Program-made: the position numbers and the translations under genes
NCBI RefSeq assembly: GCF_010499455.1
Contig: NZ_JAAGOH010000009.1
Coordinates: 1-64,000 of the forward strand
Length of the DNA: 64,000 bases
Reading direction: 5' to 3'
From: Ideonella livida
GTDB lineage: Bacteria; Pseudomonadota; Gammaproteobacteria; Burkholderiales; Burkholderiaceae_C
Shown: one piece after another, positions 34,716-43,581 of the stretch
Numbering within the stretch: the first letter of the stretch is position 1
Layout: each line of letters starts with the position of its first letter
Notes under the pieces: generated by a model
Told to the model about the DNA's origin: nothing
The model's input: only the letters and a program-made list of their open reading frames with translations
Databases searched by the model: none

Positions 34716-35348
34716 TCAGTCGTCTCGGCGCCTGGACAGGGCTGCCCCCCGCGGCACCACCGGTGTCAGCCCCAGCAACAGGGCGGCGGCGTGCTGCAGC
34801 ACCCGGGCGTCGTTGGACGCCCGGTGACGCATCGGACCCAGGGCCACGCGGGCCTGGGCCACGGCGTCGTCCCAGCCGGCGGCCTGTTCGGGGGTGAACA
34901 GGGCGTGCAGGTGATGCAGGCGGAAGGCGGGCAGCAAGCCCGCCTCGTCAAACAGCCGGGCCAGCCAGGGGTAGTCGTGGGCCCAGGCATCGGTGTGGAC
35001 CGCACGGCCGCGCAGGTGATGGTTCAACGCCAAGGCCACCTCTCGCGCAGGACGTCCGTGGCGCGAGAGCAGCGGCCGGCTCAGGCCGTGCAGGCGCTCG
35101 GCCTGCTCGTCCCAGTGTGTCCAGTCGGGGGCTGGCCGCACCAGGCTGCACCAAGCCTGGCCATCCTCCAGCACCACGCCCACTTCTATGGGGTAGCTGC
35201 CCCGGCCAAAGCCCGAGGCCTCCACGTCGATCACGCAGGGCAGCGGTGGCGGGGTCAGGGCCGTGCAGGCAGGTGTTGGCGTGGCGGAGGCGGCAACCGT
35301 GTCCGGGGCGGCGGGGGTCTGCGGGGCGGGGCTGGGCGGGGTGGGCAC
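34716..35348 (-). CDS. DEDD-type 3'-5' exonuclease domain protein
   Basis: A 210-residue protein with an RNase H-like exonuclease core. 'CVIDVEASGFGRGSYPIEVG' holds the first acidic pair, 'HTDAWAHDYPWLARLFDEAG' the second acidic site, and 'HRASNDARVLQHAA' the final His/Asp pair, so catalytic residues look intact. The first 35 residues are a Pro/Ala/Thr-rich tail of low complexity. It is convergent with murB, 10 bases apart. Whether it acts on DNA or RNA is unknown. Confidence 0.78.
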   Translation of the reverse strand: MPTPPSPAPQTPAAPDTVAASATPTPACTALTPPPLPCVIDVEASGFGRGSYPIEVGVVLEDGQAWCSLVRPAPDWTHWDEQAERLHGLSRPLLSRHGRPAREVALALNHHLRGRAVHTDAWAHDYPWLARLFDEAGLLPAFRLHHLHALFTPEQAAGWDDAVAQARVALGPMRHRASNDARVLQHAAALLLGLTPVVPRGAALSRRRDD

Positions 35349-35518
35349 AGGCAGTCTTGTTCAGGGGTGCGGTGACCCGAGTGTCGCGCACTGGACAAGT
35401 CACCCGGGCTAGTCCGGTATCGAAGGGGGCCGGCCGCCCCTAGGCTCGGGTGCATCGTGGCGTTCCCGTCCTGGCGGGCGCCCGGACCGCGAGCCGTCCT
35501 TCGACCGGAGACCTCCCC

Positions 35519-37240
35519 ATGAGCCTGCGCCCCGACGCCCCCCATCTGCGCCATTGGCCGCAGCGTCTGCCCCGTTCGCTGGCCCTGCCCGAGACGACCC
35601 TCTGGCAGAACCTGGAGGTCACCGCGTCGCGGTATCCGGGCAAGGCGGCCACCCTGTTCATGGGCCGGACCCTGTCTTATGCCGAGCTGCGGGCCTCGGC
35701 CGAACGTCTGGCCGGCTGGATGCAGGCCCAGGGCGTGGGCCGCGGTGATCGGGTGGCGCTCTTCCTGCAAAACAGCCCGCAGTTCCTGATCGCCTTCTAT
35801 GCCGCCATGCGTTGCGACGCGGTGGTGGTGCCCGTCAACCCGATGAACCGGGTCGAGGAGTTCGGTCACTACATCACCGATCCCGAAACCCGCCTGGTGG
35901 TGTGCGGTGCCGACGGGGCGGCGGTGGTGGTCCAGGCCAATGCCGCCTTGCCACCAGCACAGCGTCTGCGGGCGGTGCTGGTGGCGCGCTACGCCGACCT
36001 GCTGCCGGCGCAGCCGGAGCCCGATCTGGACTTGCCGCCGGCCTTGCAAGCCTGGCTGTACGCCGACCCTGCGCTGCCTGCCGAGTGTGCGGGAACGCCT
36101 GTGGTGCGCTGGCAGGAGGCCATGAGCCAGGCCCAGGTGCCGGATGCCCCCAGCCGAGCGCAGCCCGATGACCTGGCCTTGCTGCCCTACACCTCGGGCA
36201 CCACCGGCTTGCCCAAGGGCTGCATGCACACCCACCGCAGCCTCATGCCCAATGTGGTGGGCGGTGCCCTCTGGAGCCATGGAGGCGCCGAGACGGTCAG
36301 CCTGGCGGTGGTGCCCATGTTCCACATCACCGGCATGCTCTACGGCGTGCTGGGTCCGGTCTGGACGGGGGCCACCCAGGTCATCCTGCCGCGATGGGAC
36401 CGCGAGCTGGCCGGCCGTCTGATCAGCCGCCACGGGGTGACGCACTGGACCTGCATTCCCACCATGCTGATCGATCTGCTGGCCAGCCCGCGGCTGGACG
36501 TCTGTGACCTGAGCAGCCTGCGCTATCTCAGCGGTGGCGGTGCGGCCATGCCCCAGGCGGTGGCCGAGCGGCTGCGCGAGCGCTTCGGCCTGACTTTTGC
36601 CGAGGGCTATGGCCTGACCGAGACCGCGGCCCCCAGCCATGCCAACCCGCCTGAGCGGGCCAAGCTGCAGTGCCTGGGCATGCCGCTGTTCGATGTGGAC
36701 AGCCGGGTGGTCGACCCCGACACCCTGCAGGAGATGCCGTTGGGTGAGGTCGGCGAGATCGTTACCGAGGGGCCCATGGTCTTCCAGGGCTATTGGCGGC
36801 ATCCCGAGGCCACGCAGGCCGCGTTTGTCCACATCGATGGCAAGCGCTTCTTCCGCACTGGCGACCTGGGGCGCATGGATGAGGAGGGCTACTTCTTCCT
36901 CACCGACCGCCTCAAGCGCATGATCAATGCCAGCGGCTTCAAGGTCTGGCCCAGCGAGGTGGAACTGCTGCTGTACCGGCATCCCGCCGTGGCCGAGGCC
37001 TGCGTCATCGCCGCCCGCGATGAGTACCGCGGGGAGACCGTCAAGGCGGTGGTGGTGCTTCGCCCCGAGGCCGTGGGCCAGGTCAGCGAGGCCGAGCTGG
37101 TGAGTTGGGCCCATGGCCACATGGCCGCCTACAAGGCGCCGCGGCAGGTGCAGTTTGTCGAGGCCCTGCCCAAGAGCGGCTCGGGCAAGGTGATGTGGCG
37201 TCTGCTGCAGGATCAGGAGCGCCAGCGCGGCGCCGGCTGA
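35519..37240 (+). CDS. Long-chain fatty acid-CoA ligase-like AMP-binding protein
   Basis: A 573-residue acyl-CoA synthetase. The phosphate loop is 'LLPYTSGTTGLPKGCMHTH'. 'EGYGLTETAAPSHANP' and 'FFRTGDLGRMDEEGYFFLTDRLKRM' are the family core. The catalytic lysine is in 'LPKSGSGKVMWRLL'. The substrate is probably a medium- or long-chain acid. The start at 35519 is the first ATG after a poorly conserved upstream stretch. It could serve the paired dehydrogenases 6 kb upstream, but the two sets are not linked in an operon. Confidence 0.85.
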   Translation: MSLRPDAPHLRHWPQRLPRSLALPETTLWQNLEVTASRYPGKAATLFMGRTLSYAELRASAERLAGWMQAQGVGRGDRVALFLQNSPQFLIAFYAAMRCDAVVVPVNPMNRVEEFGHYITDPETRLVVCGADGAAVVVQANAALPPAQRLRAVLVARYADLLPAQPEPDLDLPPALQAWLYADPALPAECAGTPVVRWQEAMSQAQVPDAPSRAQPDDLALLPYTSGTTGLPKGCMHTHRSLMPNVVGGALWSHGGAETVSLAVVPMFHITGMLYGVLGPVWTGATQVILPRWDRELAGRLISRHGVTHWTCIPTMLIDLLASPRLDVCDLSSLRYLSGGGAAMPQAVAERLRERFGLTFAEGYGLTETAAPSHANPPERAKLQCLGMPLFDVDSRVVDPDTLQEMPLGEVGEIVTEGPMVFQGYWRHPEATQAAFVHIDGKRFFRTGDLGRMDEEGYFFLTDRLKRMINASGFKVWPSEVELLLYRHPAVAEACVIAARDEYRGETVKAVVVLRPEAVGQVSEAELVSWAHGHMAAYKAPRQVQFVEALPKSGSGKVMWRLLQDQERQRGAG

Positions 37241-37258
37241 GCCGGGTCCGGCCCAGGT

Positions 37259-38092
37259 TCAACCCTGGGTCGCCTTCCAGAGCATGTAGGCCGCCAGGCC
37301 ATACAGCAGCAGGGCGAAGACCTTTTTCAGTTGGGCCACGTTCATGGCGTGGGCCGCCTTGGCGCCCAAGGGGGCGGTGCTGACGCTGGCCACGCAGATC
37401 ACGGCCAGTGCCGGCAGGTAGAGATAACCCAGGGTCCCGGGCAATGCCGCAGGGAGGTTCCAGCCGCCCACCACGTAGCCTACGGTGTTGGCCAGTGCGA
37501 TGGGAAAGCCCAACGCCGCGCTGGTGGCCACGGCCTGATGCATGGCTACGCCGCGCCCTGACATGAAGGGCACGCTGATGAAGCCGCCGCCCGCCCCCAC
37601 AAGCCCGGAGACGAAGCCGATCAGACCCCCTGCCGCCGCCTGCCCGCCGGCGCCGGGCATCTGGCGCGACTCGCCCGCGGCCCGGCGGCGCAGCATCTGC
37701 GTGGCCGAGAAGCTGACGAACAGCCCGAAGACGGCCGCCAGCCAGTTTCCCTTGAGCGCGGCGAAGGCTCCTGCTCCGGCCAGGAGCCCGCCGATCACGA
37801 TGCCCGGGGCCAGGCCCCTGACCAGGTCCCAGCGGACGACCCCACGCCGGTGGTGGGCTCGAACGCTGGACAGCGAAGTGAAGAGGATGGTGGCCATGGA
37901 GGTGGCGATGGCCATCTTGACTGCCATGGCCGGCGCCACGCCGCGCGCGCCCAGGATCATGGTCAGAAAGGGCACCATGAGCATCCCGCCCCCGATGCCC
38001 AGCAGGCCGGCCAGGAAGCCGGTGAACAGCCCCAACACCAGCAACTCGGCGACGAGCGGCAGGCTGAGCGCGAGGGTGGCCAGGAAGTCCAT
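37259..38092 (-). CDS. TauE/SafE-family membrane transporter
   Basis: A 277-residue membrane protein with about eight helices in two similar halves. 'GFLAGLLGIGGGMLMVPFL' and 'GFVSGLVGAGGGFISVPFM' are the duplicated TauE/SafE signatures. The family exports or imports sulfur-containing or other small anions; the substrate here is unknown. The ATG at 38092 overlaps the stop of the EVE-domain gene by one base (TGATG), so the two are translationally coupled. Confidence 0.87.
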   Translation of the reverse strand: MDFLATLALSLPLVAELLVLGLFTGFLAGLLGIGGGMLMVPFLTMILGARGVAPAMAVKMAIATSMATILFTSLSSVRAHHRRGVVRWDLVRGLAPGIVIGGLLAGAGAFAALKGNWLAAVFGLFVSFSATQMLRRRAAGESRQMPGAGGQAAAGGLIGFVSGLVGAGGGFISVPFMSGRGVAMHQAVATSAALGFPIALANTVGYVVGGWNLPAALPGTLGYLYLPALAVICVASVSTAPLGAKAAHAMNVAQLKKVFALLLYGLAAYMLWKATQG

Positions 38093-38559
38093 CAGCGGTC
38101 CAGCAGGGTCAGCACCGCGTCCCATTCGGCGGGGGAGACCGGGGTGATCGAAAGGCGGTTGCCGGGTCGCAGCACCTGCAGACTCGACAGAGTCGGGGCG
38201 GCACGCATGGCCCGCAGGCTCAACAACGGGGTCTTGCGGCGCAGGGCCACGTCACGCAGCAGCCAGCGCGGCCGCTCCGTCGTCGAGCGGGCGTCGAAGT
38301 ACGGGCTGCCGGGGTCAAATTGCGTGGGGTCAGGATAGGGTTCGCTGGCCACCTCGGCCAGGCCGGCGATGCCGGGCTCAGCGCAGGAGGAATGGTAGAA
38401 CAGGACGCCGTCGCCAACCCGCATCAGGTCCCGCATGAAGTTGCGGGCCTGGTAGTTGCGTACACCAGTCCAGGGTACCCTTTGCCCGGGCAGTGCCGCC
38501 AAGGTATCGATCGAGCACTCCTCGGGTTCGCTCTTCATGAGCCAGTACTGGGGCGACAT
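38092..38559 (-). CDS. EVE-domain protein
   Basis: A 155-residue single EVE (PUA-like) domain: 'MSPQYWLMKSEPEECSID', 'VPWTGVRNYQARNFMRDLM' and 'GDGVLFYHSSCAEPGIAGLAEV' are diagnostic. EVE domains bind modified bases in DNA or RNA. The start at 38559 is set by the conserved MKSEP opening; upstream in-frame codons run toward the 6S RNA gene and are low complexity. It is coupled to the TauE gene downstream. Confidence 0.9.
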   Translation of the reverse strand: MSPQYWLMKSEPEECSIDTLAALPGQRVPWTGVRNYQARNFMRDLMRVGDGVLFYHSSCAEPGIAGLAEVASEPYPDPTQFDPGSPYFDARSTTERPRWLLRDVALRRKTPLLSLRAMRAAPTLSSLQVLRPGNRLSITPVSPAEWDAVLTLLDR

Positions 38560-38699
38560 GGTGTGGCGTGCAGGGCGCGGGGCTCGTCGCCGGGCGTTGA
38601 GCTTCGGCGTCGGCAGAAGGGCGCGCACGGGAGGTGGAAAGGGCGTGCGGCAAGCGCGGACGGGTCGGCGGCGCTTGACGCCTGCAGGAGGCAGGAGGA

Positions 38700-38881
38700 G
38701 GTGTCCGCCGCACGCCGTAGGCCGCATTCCTGAACCCAGGGGATTCAGGTGGGCGAGGTCAAACTGGCTTCGGGTTCATCTGACGCGAGACGATCACACC
38801 AGCCAGGTGATGTTCCAAGCCCGGGCTCGCGAGAGCATCGGTTCAAGGAAATATAGAACCCACGCGAGTGCGGCGGACAGC
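38700..38881 (-). ncRNA. ssrS: 6S RNA
   Basis: Downstream of zapA, the usual place for ssrS, a stretch of about 180 bases is closed by a perfect 12-bp stem: TGTCCGCCGCAC (38702-38713 on plus) against GTGCGGCGGACA (38868-38879). On the minus strand 'CCTTGAACCGATG' on the 5' side and 'CACCTGAATCCCCTGGGTTC' on the 3' side match conserved parts of 6S RNA around the central bubble, including the paired GAA-CC/GG-TTC hairpin. 6S RNA binds the sigma70 holoenzyme. The ends are set by the stem and are good to a few bases. The rest of the 38560-38906 gap holds nothing else recognised. Confidence 0.85.
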
Positions 38882-38884
38882 CCT

Positions 38885-38890
38885 ATTCTA
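38885..38890 (-). promoter_or_regulatory. -10 box of the 6S RNA promoter
   Basis: TAGAAT on the minus strand ends a few bases before the predicted 5' end of 6S RNA, the right distance for a sigma70 -10 element. No convincing -35 was found by eye. The box lies just downstream of the zapA stop. Confidence 0.5.
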
Positions 38891-38906
38891 GAGGCCCGTC
38901 CCGGCC

Positions 38907-39260
38907 TCAGGGCAAGTGCCCGTGTGAAGAAAGGACGCTGTCGATACGGTCAATCAGGCGGTCCACTTCCTCGTCTGAGGCTGCGGCATCCGGCGCGGTG
39001 GCCACGGCTGCCGAGGCGGCTTGCTCGGCGGCACGTGCCGCCGCCAGGGCGTTCTCGTGCTGGGTCTGCACCGACTTGAAGGCGATGTTCAAGGCGGCGA
39101 GCACGGCCATGCGTTCGCGTGCCTTGACACGGCCGGCATCGCGGATGGCTGACATCTCCCGGTCCACCAACTCCACCGCGGCACGCATCTGCTCTTCGCA
39201 GCCCTCCGGACAGCCCAGCAGGTAGCCTTGGCCGAGGATGGTGCACTCCAGCTGCTTCAT
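38907..39260 (-). CDS. zapA: Cell division protein ZapA
   Basis: A 117-residue FtsZ-ring stabiliser. The N-terminal globular part is 'LECTILGQGYLLGCPEG' and 'LRAAVELVDREMSAIRD'-like (residues 4-40), followed by a coiled coil rich in Ala (about 55-95). ATG overlaps the stop of the upstream coiled-coil gene (ATGA at 39257-39260). The arrangement coiled coil-zapA-6S RNA is standard for beta-proteobacteria. Confidence 0.9.
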   Translation of the reverse strand: MKQLECTILGQGYLLGCPEGCEEQMRAAVELVDREMSAIRDAGRVKARERMAVLAALNIAFKSVQTQHENALAAARAAEQAASAAVATAPDAAASDEEVDRLIDRIDSVLSSHGHLP

Positions 39261-39496
39261 TCGGTGGGTCCTTGCGGTGCGGCGTCGGCCGGCAGACGGT
39301 CGAGCAGGGCGTCGACGCGGGCGCGGGCCGCGGACAGTCGTGACTTGAGGCTGTCACGCTCGGCGGTGACAGCCTCCAGCTGGGCGGCCAGCAGCGCGTG
39401 GGCGCGCTGCAACTCCTCGTGGCTCAGCACCAGACGGTCGATTCGGTCGGCGAGTTCGGGCAGACGGGTCATGACCGGCGTGAAGGTGACAGGCAA
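39257..39496 (-). CDS. Small coiled-coil protein next to zapA (ZapB-like, TIGR02449 type)
   Basis: A 79-residue protein that is almost wholly one coiled coil (residues about 15-65: LADRIDRLVLSHEELQRA and following heptads). Such proteins precede zapA in beta-proteobacteria and are thought to act in division. An internal ATG (39472) would drop eight residues. Four-base overlap with zapA indicates coupling. The family name is from context and heptad pattern. Confidence 0.75.
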   Translation of the reverse strand: MPVTFTPVMTRLPELADRIDRLVLSHEELQRAHALLAAQLEAVTAERDSLKSRLSAARARVDALLDRLPADAAPQGPTE

Positions 39497-39539
39497 ACCC
39501 TGATTCTAGAGGGCCTGGTGGCCTGGCAGGTGCCGGCCA

Positions 39540-40835
39540 TCACCGCGCCGCGCCCGCCAGCCGCAGCTGGCGGAGTTCGCCGGCCAGGTCGATCACCGCC
39601 ATCGCGTAATAGGCCGACCAGTTGTAGCGCGTGATGGCCCAGAAGTTCTGCGTGCCGGCCACATAACTGGGCCGCTCCTCACCATTGAGCAGCTGCACCA
39701 GGGCCAGGGGGCCGGCATGGGTGGTGGCTGCCTCCTCCAGTCCCGCGCCCTGGGCGCTCATGTCCGCAGCGCTGAAGCTGGGGCGGATGTCTGGGGCGAG
39801 CAGCGCGGCCAGGCGCATCGGCTCCTCCGGCGGGCTGACCCTGAAGTGGGTGGGCACGCCCCGCTGCCAGCCAAAGCTGGCCAGGTAATGCGCCACGCTG
39901 CCGATGGCGTCGGCCGGCGACTGCATCAGGTCGACATGGCCATCCCCGTCCAGGTCCACCGCCAGCGAGCGCAGGTTGCTGGGCATGAACTGCGGCAGGC
40001 CCATGGCCCCGGCGTAAGACCCGCGCAACGCCACCGGCTCCCGTTGCTCGCGCCAGCACCAGACCAGGAAGGCCTCCAGCTCACTGCGGTAGAAGGGGGT
40101 GCGGTCGGAGCGCCCCTTGGGGAAGTCGAAGGCCAGGGTGGCCAGGGCATCCAGCACCCTGAAGTCGCCCATGTGCCGGCCGTAGAAGGTTTCCACGCCA
40201 ATCACGGCCACCACCACTTCAGGCGGCACGCCCCAGCGCGCCTCCGCCTCGGTCAGCCAGGAGGCGTGCTGCGCCCAGAATTGCAGTCCGGCCTGCAGCC
40301 GGCGGGGCTCGATGAATCGCTGCCGGTAGGCTGCCCAGTTCTTGGCCACGCCAGGCGGACCGGGCATGACCAGCTGGGCCACCCGTGCGGTGGGCCGGGC
40401 GCGGGCCAGCTGCTCCATCACCCAGGGCAAGGGCAGGTTCAGCTTCTCGCTGGTCAGGAGCGCCCACTCCCGGGCCTCCGGCCGCAGGTCGTAGGGCAGG
40501 GCGGAGACCGTGGGCGCTGGCAGCCCCGCAAGGGCTCGGGGCGCGGCGTTGATCCGTTTGGCGGCCGACTTGCCCGGGGCCTTGGCACCGGCCTTTGCCG
40601 TCTTCTTGGTGCTACCTTGGGCGCCACCCTTGGCGCTCTTGCTGCTCTGGGCGGTCTTCTTGGTGGCTGGTGCCTCCGTGGCGGAGGCGGTGGCGCCGGT
40701 GCCAAGACCCAGCGCCAGGGCGAGCAGCAACCGGGTCAGCAGGCAGGCCACCGCCTGGGGCCGGGGACCTCGGAAGGCGTCGGCGGGGGGAGGCGCCACA
40801 GGCGTCGTCGTGAGGGGGAAGGGGCAAACGGGCAT
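39540..40835 (-). CDS. mltB: Lytic murein transglycosylase (MltB family)
   Basis: A 431-residue peptidoglycan-cleaving enzyme. The N-terminal hydrophobic segment 'LLTRLLLALALGLGTGATA' (about 33-51) is a signal peptide or anchor, followed by a Lys/Ala/Thr/Gly-rich linker (about 55-90). The catalytic glutamate is in 'VAVIGVETFYGRHMGDFR', and 'GSYAGAMGLPQFMPSNLR' is the MltB signature. The linker is longer and more basic than usual. The start at 40835 is the first ATG that gives a sensible signal sequence. Confidence 0.87.
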   Translation of the reverse strand: MPVCPFPLTTTPVAPPPADAFRGPRPQAVACLLTRLLLALALGLGTGATASATEAPATKKTAQSSKSAKGGAQGSTKKTAKAGAKAPGKSAAKRINAAPRALAGLPAPTVSALPYDLRPEAREWALLTSEKLNLPLPWVMEQLARARPTARVAQLVMPGPPGVAKNWAAYRQRFIEPRRLQAGLQFWAQHASWLTEAEARWGVPPEVVVAVIGVETFYGRHMGDFRVLDALATLAFDFPKGRSDRTPFYRSELEAFLVWCWREQREPVALRGSYAGAMGLPQFMPSNLRSLAVDLDGDGHVDLMQSPADAIGSVAHYLASFGWQRGVPTHFRVSPPEEPMRLAALLAPDIRPSFSAADMSAQGAGLEEAATTHAGPLALVQLLNGEERPSYVAGTQNFWAITRYNWSAYYAMAVIDLAGELRQLRLAGAAR

Positions 40836-40927
40836 CGTCGAGGGCCTGGTGGCGCAGCCGGATGGGGGAGCAGTCGGGAGGGGAGGGGCGCAGGTCGGCC
40901 TGGGGTCTGGCCGGGCGGGCCTGGGCT

Positions 40928-42118
40928 TCAGGGGGGATCGCGGCGCTGGCGGCGGGCCGCCCACAGGCTGAGGAGCAGTGCCAGGAGCAGCCACGCCGAG
41001 GCTGCCCAGGACAGACCTGCATGGAAGGGCCGGCCAGCCTGAAGGTTGGCCGCCACCAGCAAGCCGCCCGAGCCGGCGCCGATGGCCTGACCCAGGTAGA
41101 TGGCCGAGGTGTTGAGGGCCAGCAGCGCCGAGGCCCGGTGTGGCGCCACCTGCGTCAGGCGTGCCTGTTGTGAAGAGTTGGTGGCAAAGCCGCTGAAGGC
41201 CCAAGGCGCCAGCACCAGCATCATGGTCACCGTGCTGCCGGCCCAGGGCCAGGCCAGCACGGCCAGCAGCATGCCGCACAGGGTGGTGGCCACCACCCGG
41301 GGTGGGCCCATGCGGTCGAGCCGGCGGCCCAGGTATAGGTTGCCCACCAGACCCAGTGCGCCGAACCAAGCGAACAGCAGGCTGATGGTGGCCGCGTCGG
41401 CCTGGAGCACCTCGCGGTAGATCGGGGCCATGTAGGTGAAGAGGCTGAACTGTCCCGCGCCCGAGAGCGCGGTCACCGCGACGATGCCCATCCACACCGG
41501 ATGGGTGAGCACCTGCGCCCAGTCCCGCAGGGCCAGGCCCGGCGGGCGTACCTGGTCGGGCAGGGCGTTCCAGAGCCAGAGGGCACCGCCCAGGCTCAGG
41601 ACTGCCACCAGGCCGAAGGCATAGCGCCAGCCCAGCGTTTCGCCGATGTAGCTGTGCAGCGGCATGCCCAGCACCGAGGCCAGCGACCAGCCCAGGAAGA
41701 TGAAGGCGATGTCACGGCCGCGCCGGCTGGGGTCGCTGAGCCATCCCACCGCGGCGGCGGCCTGGGGCGTGAAGACGGCGGCGGCCAGCATGCAGGCGGC
41801 CCGCAGGGGCAGCAGGGCGCCAAAGTCGGGCGCCAGGGCGCTGGCGGCATGGCCCAGCGCGTACCACAGCAGGGCCAGGGTGAGCAGGCGGCGCCGGTCC
41901 ACCCCACCCAGCAGGGCGGCCAGCAGCGGAGCCCCCAGGCACATGGCCAGGGCTGCGGCGGTGATCAGCTGACCCGCCAGGGCCACGCTGATGTCCAGCG
42001 AGCGGGTCAGGCTGTTGAGCGAGCCCGGCACCACCATGACCCCGCAGCCGATGGCGAAATTGCCTGTCAGCAGGGACCAGCGGCCGCCGCGCGACAGGCC
42101 GGCGGCGGAGACGCTCAC
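40928..42118 (-). CDS. MFS transporter (AraJ/sugar-efflux-like)
   Basis: A 396-residue carrier with about 12 helices. 'LITAAALAMCLGAPLLAALLGGVDRRR' is motif A of the DHA12 group. 'GWSLASVLGMPLHSYIGETLGWRYAF' is its motif C-like part. These resemble arabinose/drug efflux proteins; the substrate is unknown. Its ATG overlaps the stop of the upstream dehydrogenase gene by four bases (42115-42118). Confidence 0.82.
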   Translation of the reverse strand: MSVSAAGLSRGGRWSLLTGNFAIGCGVMVVPGSLNSLTRSLDISVALAGQLITAAALAMCLGAPLLAALLGGVDRRRLLTLALLWYALGHAASALAPDFGALLPLRAACMLAAAVFTPQAAAAVGWLSDPSRRGRDIAFIFLGWSLASVLGMPLHSYIGETLGWRYAFGLVAVLSLGGALWLWNALPDQVRPPGLALRDWAQVLTHPVWMGIVAVTALSGAGQFSLFTYMAPIYREVLQADAATISLLFAWFGALGLVGNLYLGRRLDRMGPPRVVATTLCGMLLAVLAWPWAGSTVTMMLVLAPWAFSGFATNSSQQARLTQVAPHRASALLALNTSAIYLGQAIGAGSGGLLVAANLQAGRPFHAGLSWAASAWLLLALLLSLWAARRQRRDPP

Positions 42119-43122
42119 CGCTTCACCTTGAGGGCTTCAGGGTTGACCAGGTGGGTCGGCTGGCCAGCCAGGTAGGCCAGCACGTTGTCGATGGCGGCAT
42201 TGAAGTACAGCTCGTAGCTGTCCTGCTCCACATAGCCGATGTGGGGCGTGCAGATGGCGTTCTCCAGCCTCAGCAGGGGATGGCCCTGGAGGATGGGTTC
42301 CGACTCGAACACATCCACCGCCGCCATGCCGGGGCGGCCGCGGTTGAGGGCCGTGACCAGGGCCTGGTCCTCCAGAAGTTCCGCACGTGAGGTGTTGACG
42401 AACAGTGCGGTGGGTTTCATGCGGCCCAGGTCGGCCAGGGTGACGATGTGCCGGCTGCGGTCGCCCAGGCGCAGGTGCACCGTGAGCACGTCGCTCTGCT
42501 CGAACAGCGCCTCGCGGGAGTCGAACACCTGCCAGCCGTCGGCGAGCGCCCGTTGGCGGTTCTCGTCGCCAGCCCAGATGCGTACGTCCATGCCGAAGGC
42601 GCGGCCATAGCCTGCCACCAGCTGTCCGATCTTGCCGTAGCCCCAGACCCCCAGTACCTTGCCGCCCAGACGCATGCCCAGGCCGAAATTGGGTGGCATG
42701 GAGCCTGCCTTCAGGCCGGATTGCTGCCATGCGCCGTGCTTGAGGTTGCCGATGTACTGGGGCAGCCGGCGCATGGCCGCCATGATGAGCGCCCAGGTCA
42801 GCTCGGCCGGGGCATGGGGCGAGCCCACGCCCTCGGCCACGGCGATGCCCAGACGCGTGCAGGCGTCCACATCGATGTGGGGGCCGACCCGGCCGGTCTG
42901 GGCGATCAGGCGCAGGCGCGGCAGCTTCTCCAGCAGGCCGGCGTTGAGGCGGGTGCGCTCCCGGATGGGGATGATCACCTCTGCGTCGCGCAGTCGCACG
43001 GACAGCTGGCCCAGTCCCTTGACCGTGTTGGTGAAGACCTTGACGGGCAGGTGGGAGAGCTTGCCGGCGCAGTCCAGCTTGCGCACCGCGTCCTGATAGT
43101 CGTCGAGGATGATGATGTTCAC
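42115..43122 (-). CDS. D-2-hydroxyacid dehydrogenase family protein
   Basis: A 335-residue NAD-dependent dehydrogenase. The nucleotide motif is 'LGGKVLGVWGYGKIGQLVAGYGRAFGM', with Trp before the Gly. 'LFVNTSRAELLEDQAL' carries the Arg of the active site. The acidic residue lies in 'AVDVFESEP' and the histidine in 'NAICTPHIGYV'. It reduces or oxidises a 2-hydroxy/2-oxo acid that cannot be named. Translational coupling to the MFS gene suggests the pair handles one compound. Confidence 0.85.
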   Translation of the reverse strand: MNIIILDDYQDAVRKLDCAGKLSHLPVKVFTNTVKGLGQLSVRLRDAEVIIPIRERTRLNAGLLEKLPRLRLIAQTGRVGPHIDVDACTRLGIAVAEGVGSPHAPAELTWALIMAAMRRLPQYIGNLKHGAWQQSGLKAGSMPPNFGLGMRLGGKVLGVWGYGKIGQLVAGYGRAFGMDVRIWAGDENRQRALADGWQVFDSREALFEQSDVLTVHLRLGDRSRHIVTLADLGRMKPTALFVNTSRAELLEDQALVTALNRGRPGMAAVDVFESEPILQGHPLLRLENAICTPHIGYVEQDSYELYFNAAIDNVLAYLAGQPTHLVNPEALKVKR

Positions 43123-43161
43123 CCTCGGGATTGTGCCCCCATGCGGGCGGCGCGGGTCGCT

Positions 43162-43581
43162 TCAGTACAGGGCGTTTGCGCGGTCCCAGTCGCTGTGGGC
43201 CAGCATGGCCGGGAACACCGTGTCCAGACCGTGGTAGACCTCTCCGCGCAGCAGCCGGGTGTCGTGTCGCGCGGCCTTCAGGGCAGCGACCAGCGCGCTG
43301 CGCAGCTGCCAGAGTTCACCCGGGTGGCGGGCATACCGCACCTGTTGCTTGAGCCAGCGGCCCTTGCCGTCGTGCAGATCTTCCACCGCCCGCATGAAGA
43401 GCTGCTTCATCTCCACAAAGGCGCGCCGGGCCGCAATGCGTGCGCTGCGGTCACCGGGCAGGCCCCCGGCACCACCCAGTCCATCGTCCAGGGCGTCGCT
43501 GTCCTGAAGATGGGAAGCCCCCCCCAGGTCCGCATCCGCCTGGAGCGGGAAGGAGTCCTCAAAGCTCAAGTTCCTGTCCAT
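43162..43581 (-). CDS. Unknown protein with C-terminal ELWxLR module (a)
   Basis: A 139-residue protein with an acidic, Asp/Gly-rich N-terminal half and a basic helical C-terminal half. The end, 'ARHPGELWQLRSALVAALKA' followed by a run to 'TVFP', resembles the end of the next gene upstream ('ARSLRELWHLRPELYGLLAR' to 'RHFP'). No family was recognised and no signal or membrane segment is seen. Its start overlaps that gene by 23 bases. Confidence 0.6.
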   Translation of the reverse strand: MDRNLSFEDSFPLQADADLGGASHLQDSDALDDGLGGAGGLPGDRSARIAARRAFVEMKQLFMRAVEDLHDGKGRWLKQQVRYARHPGELWQLRSALVAALKAARHDTRLLRGEVYHGLDTVFPAMLAHSDWDRANALY

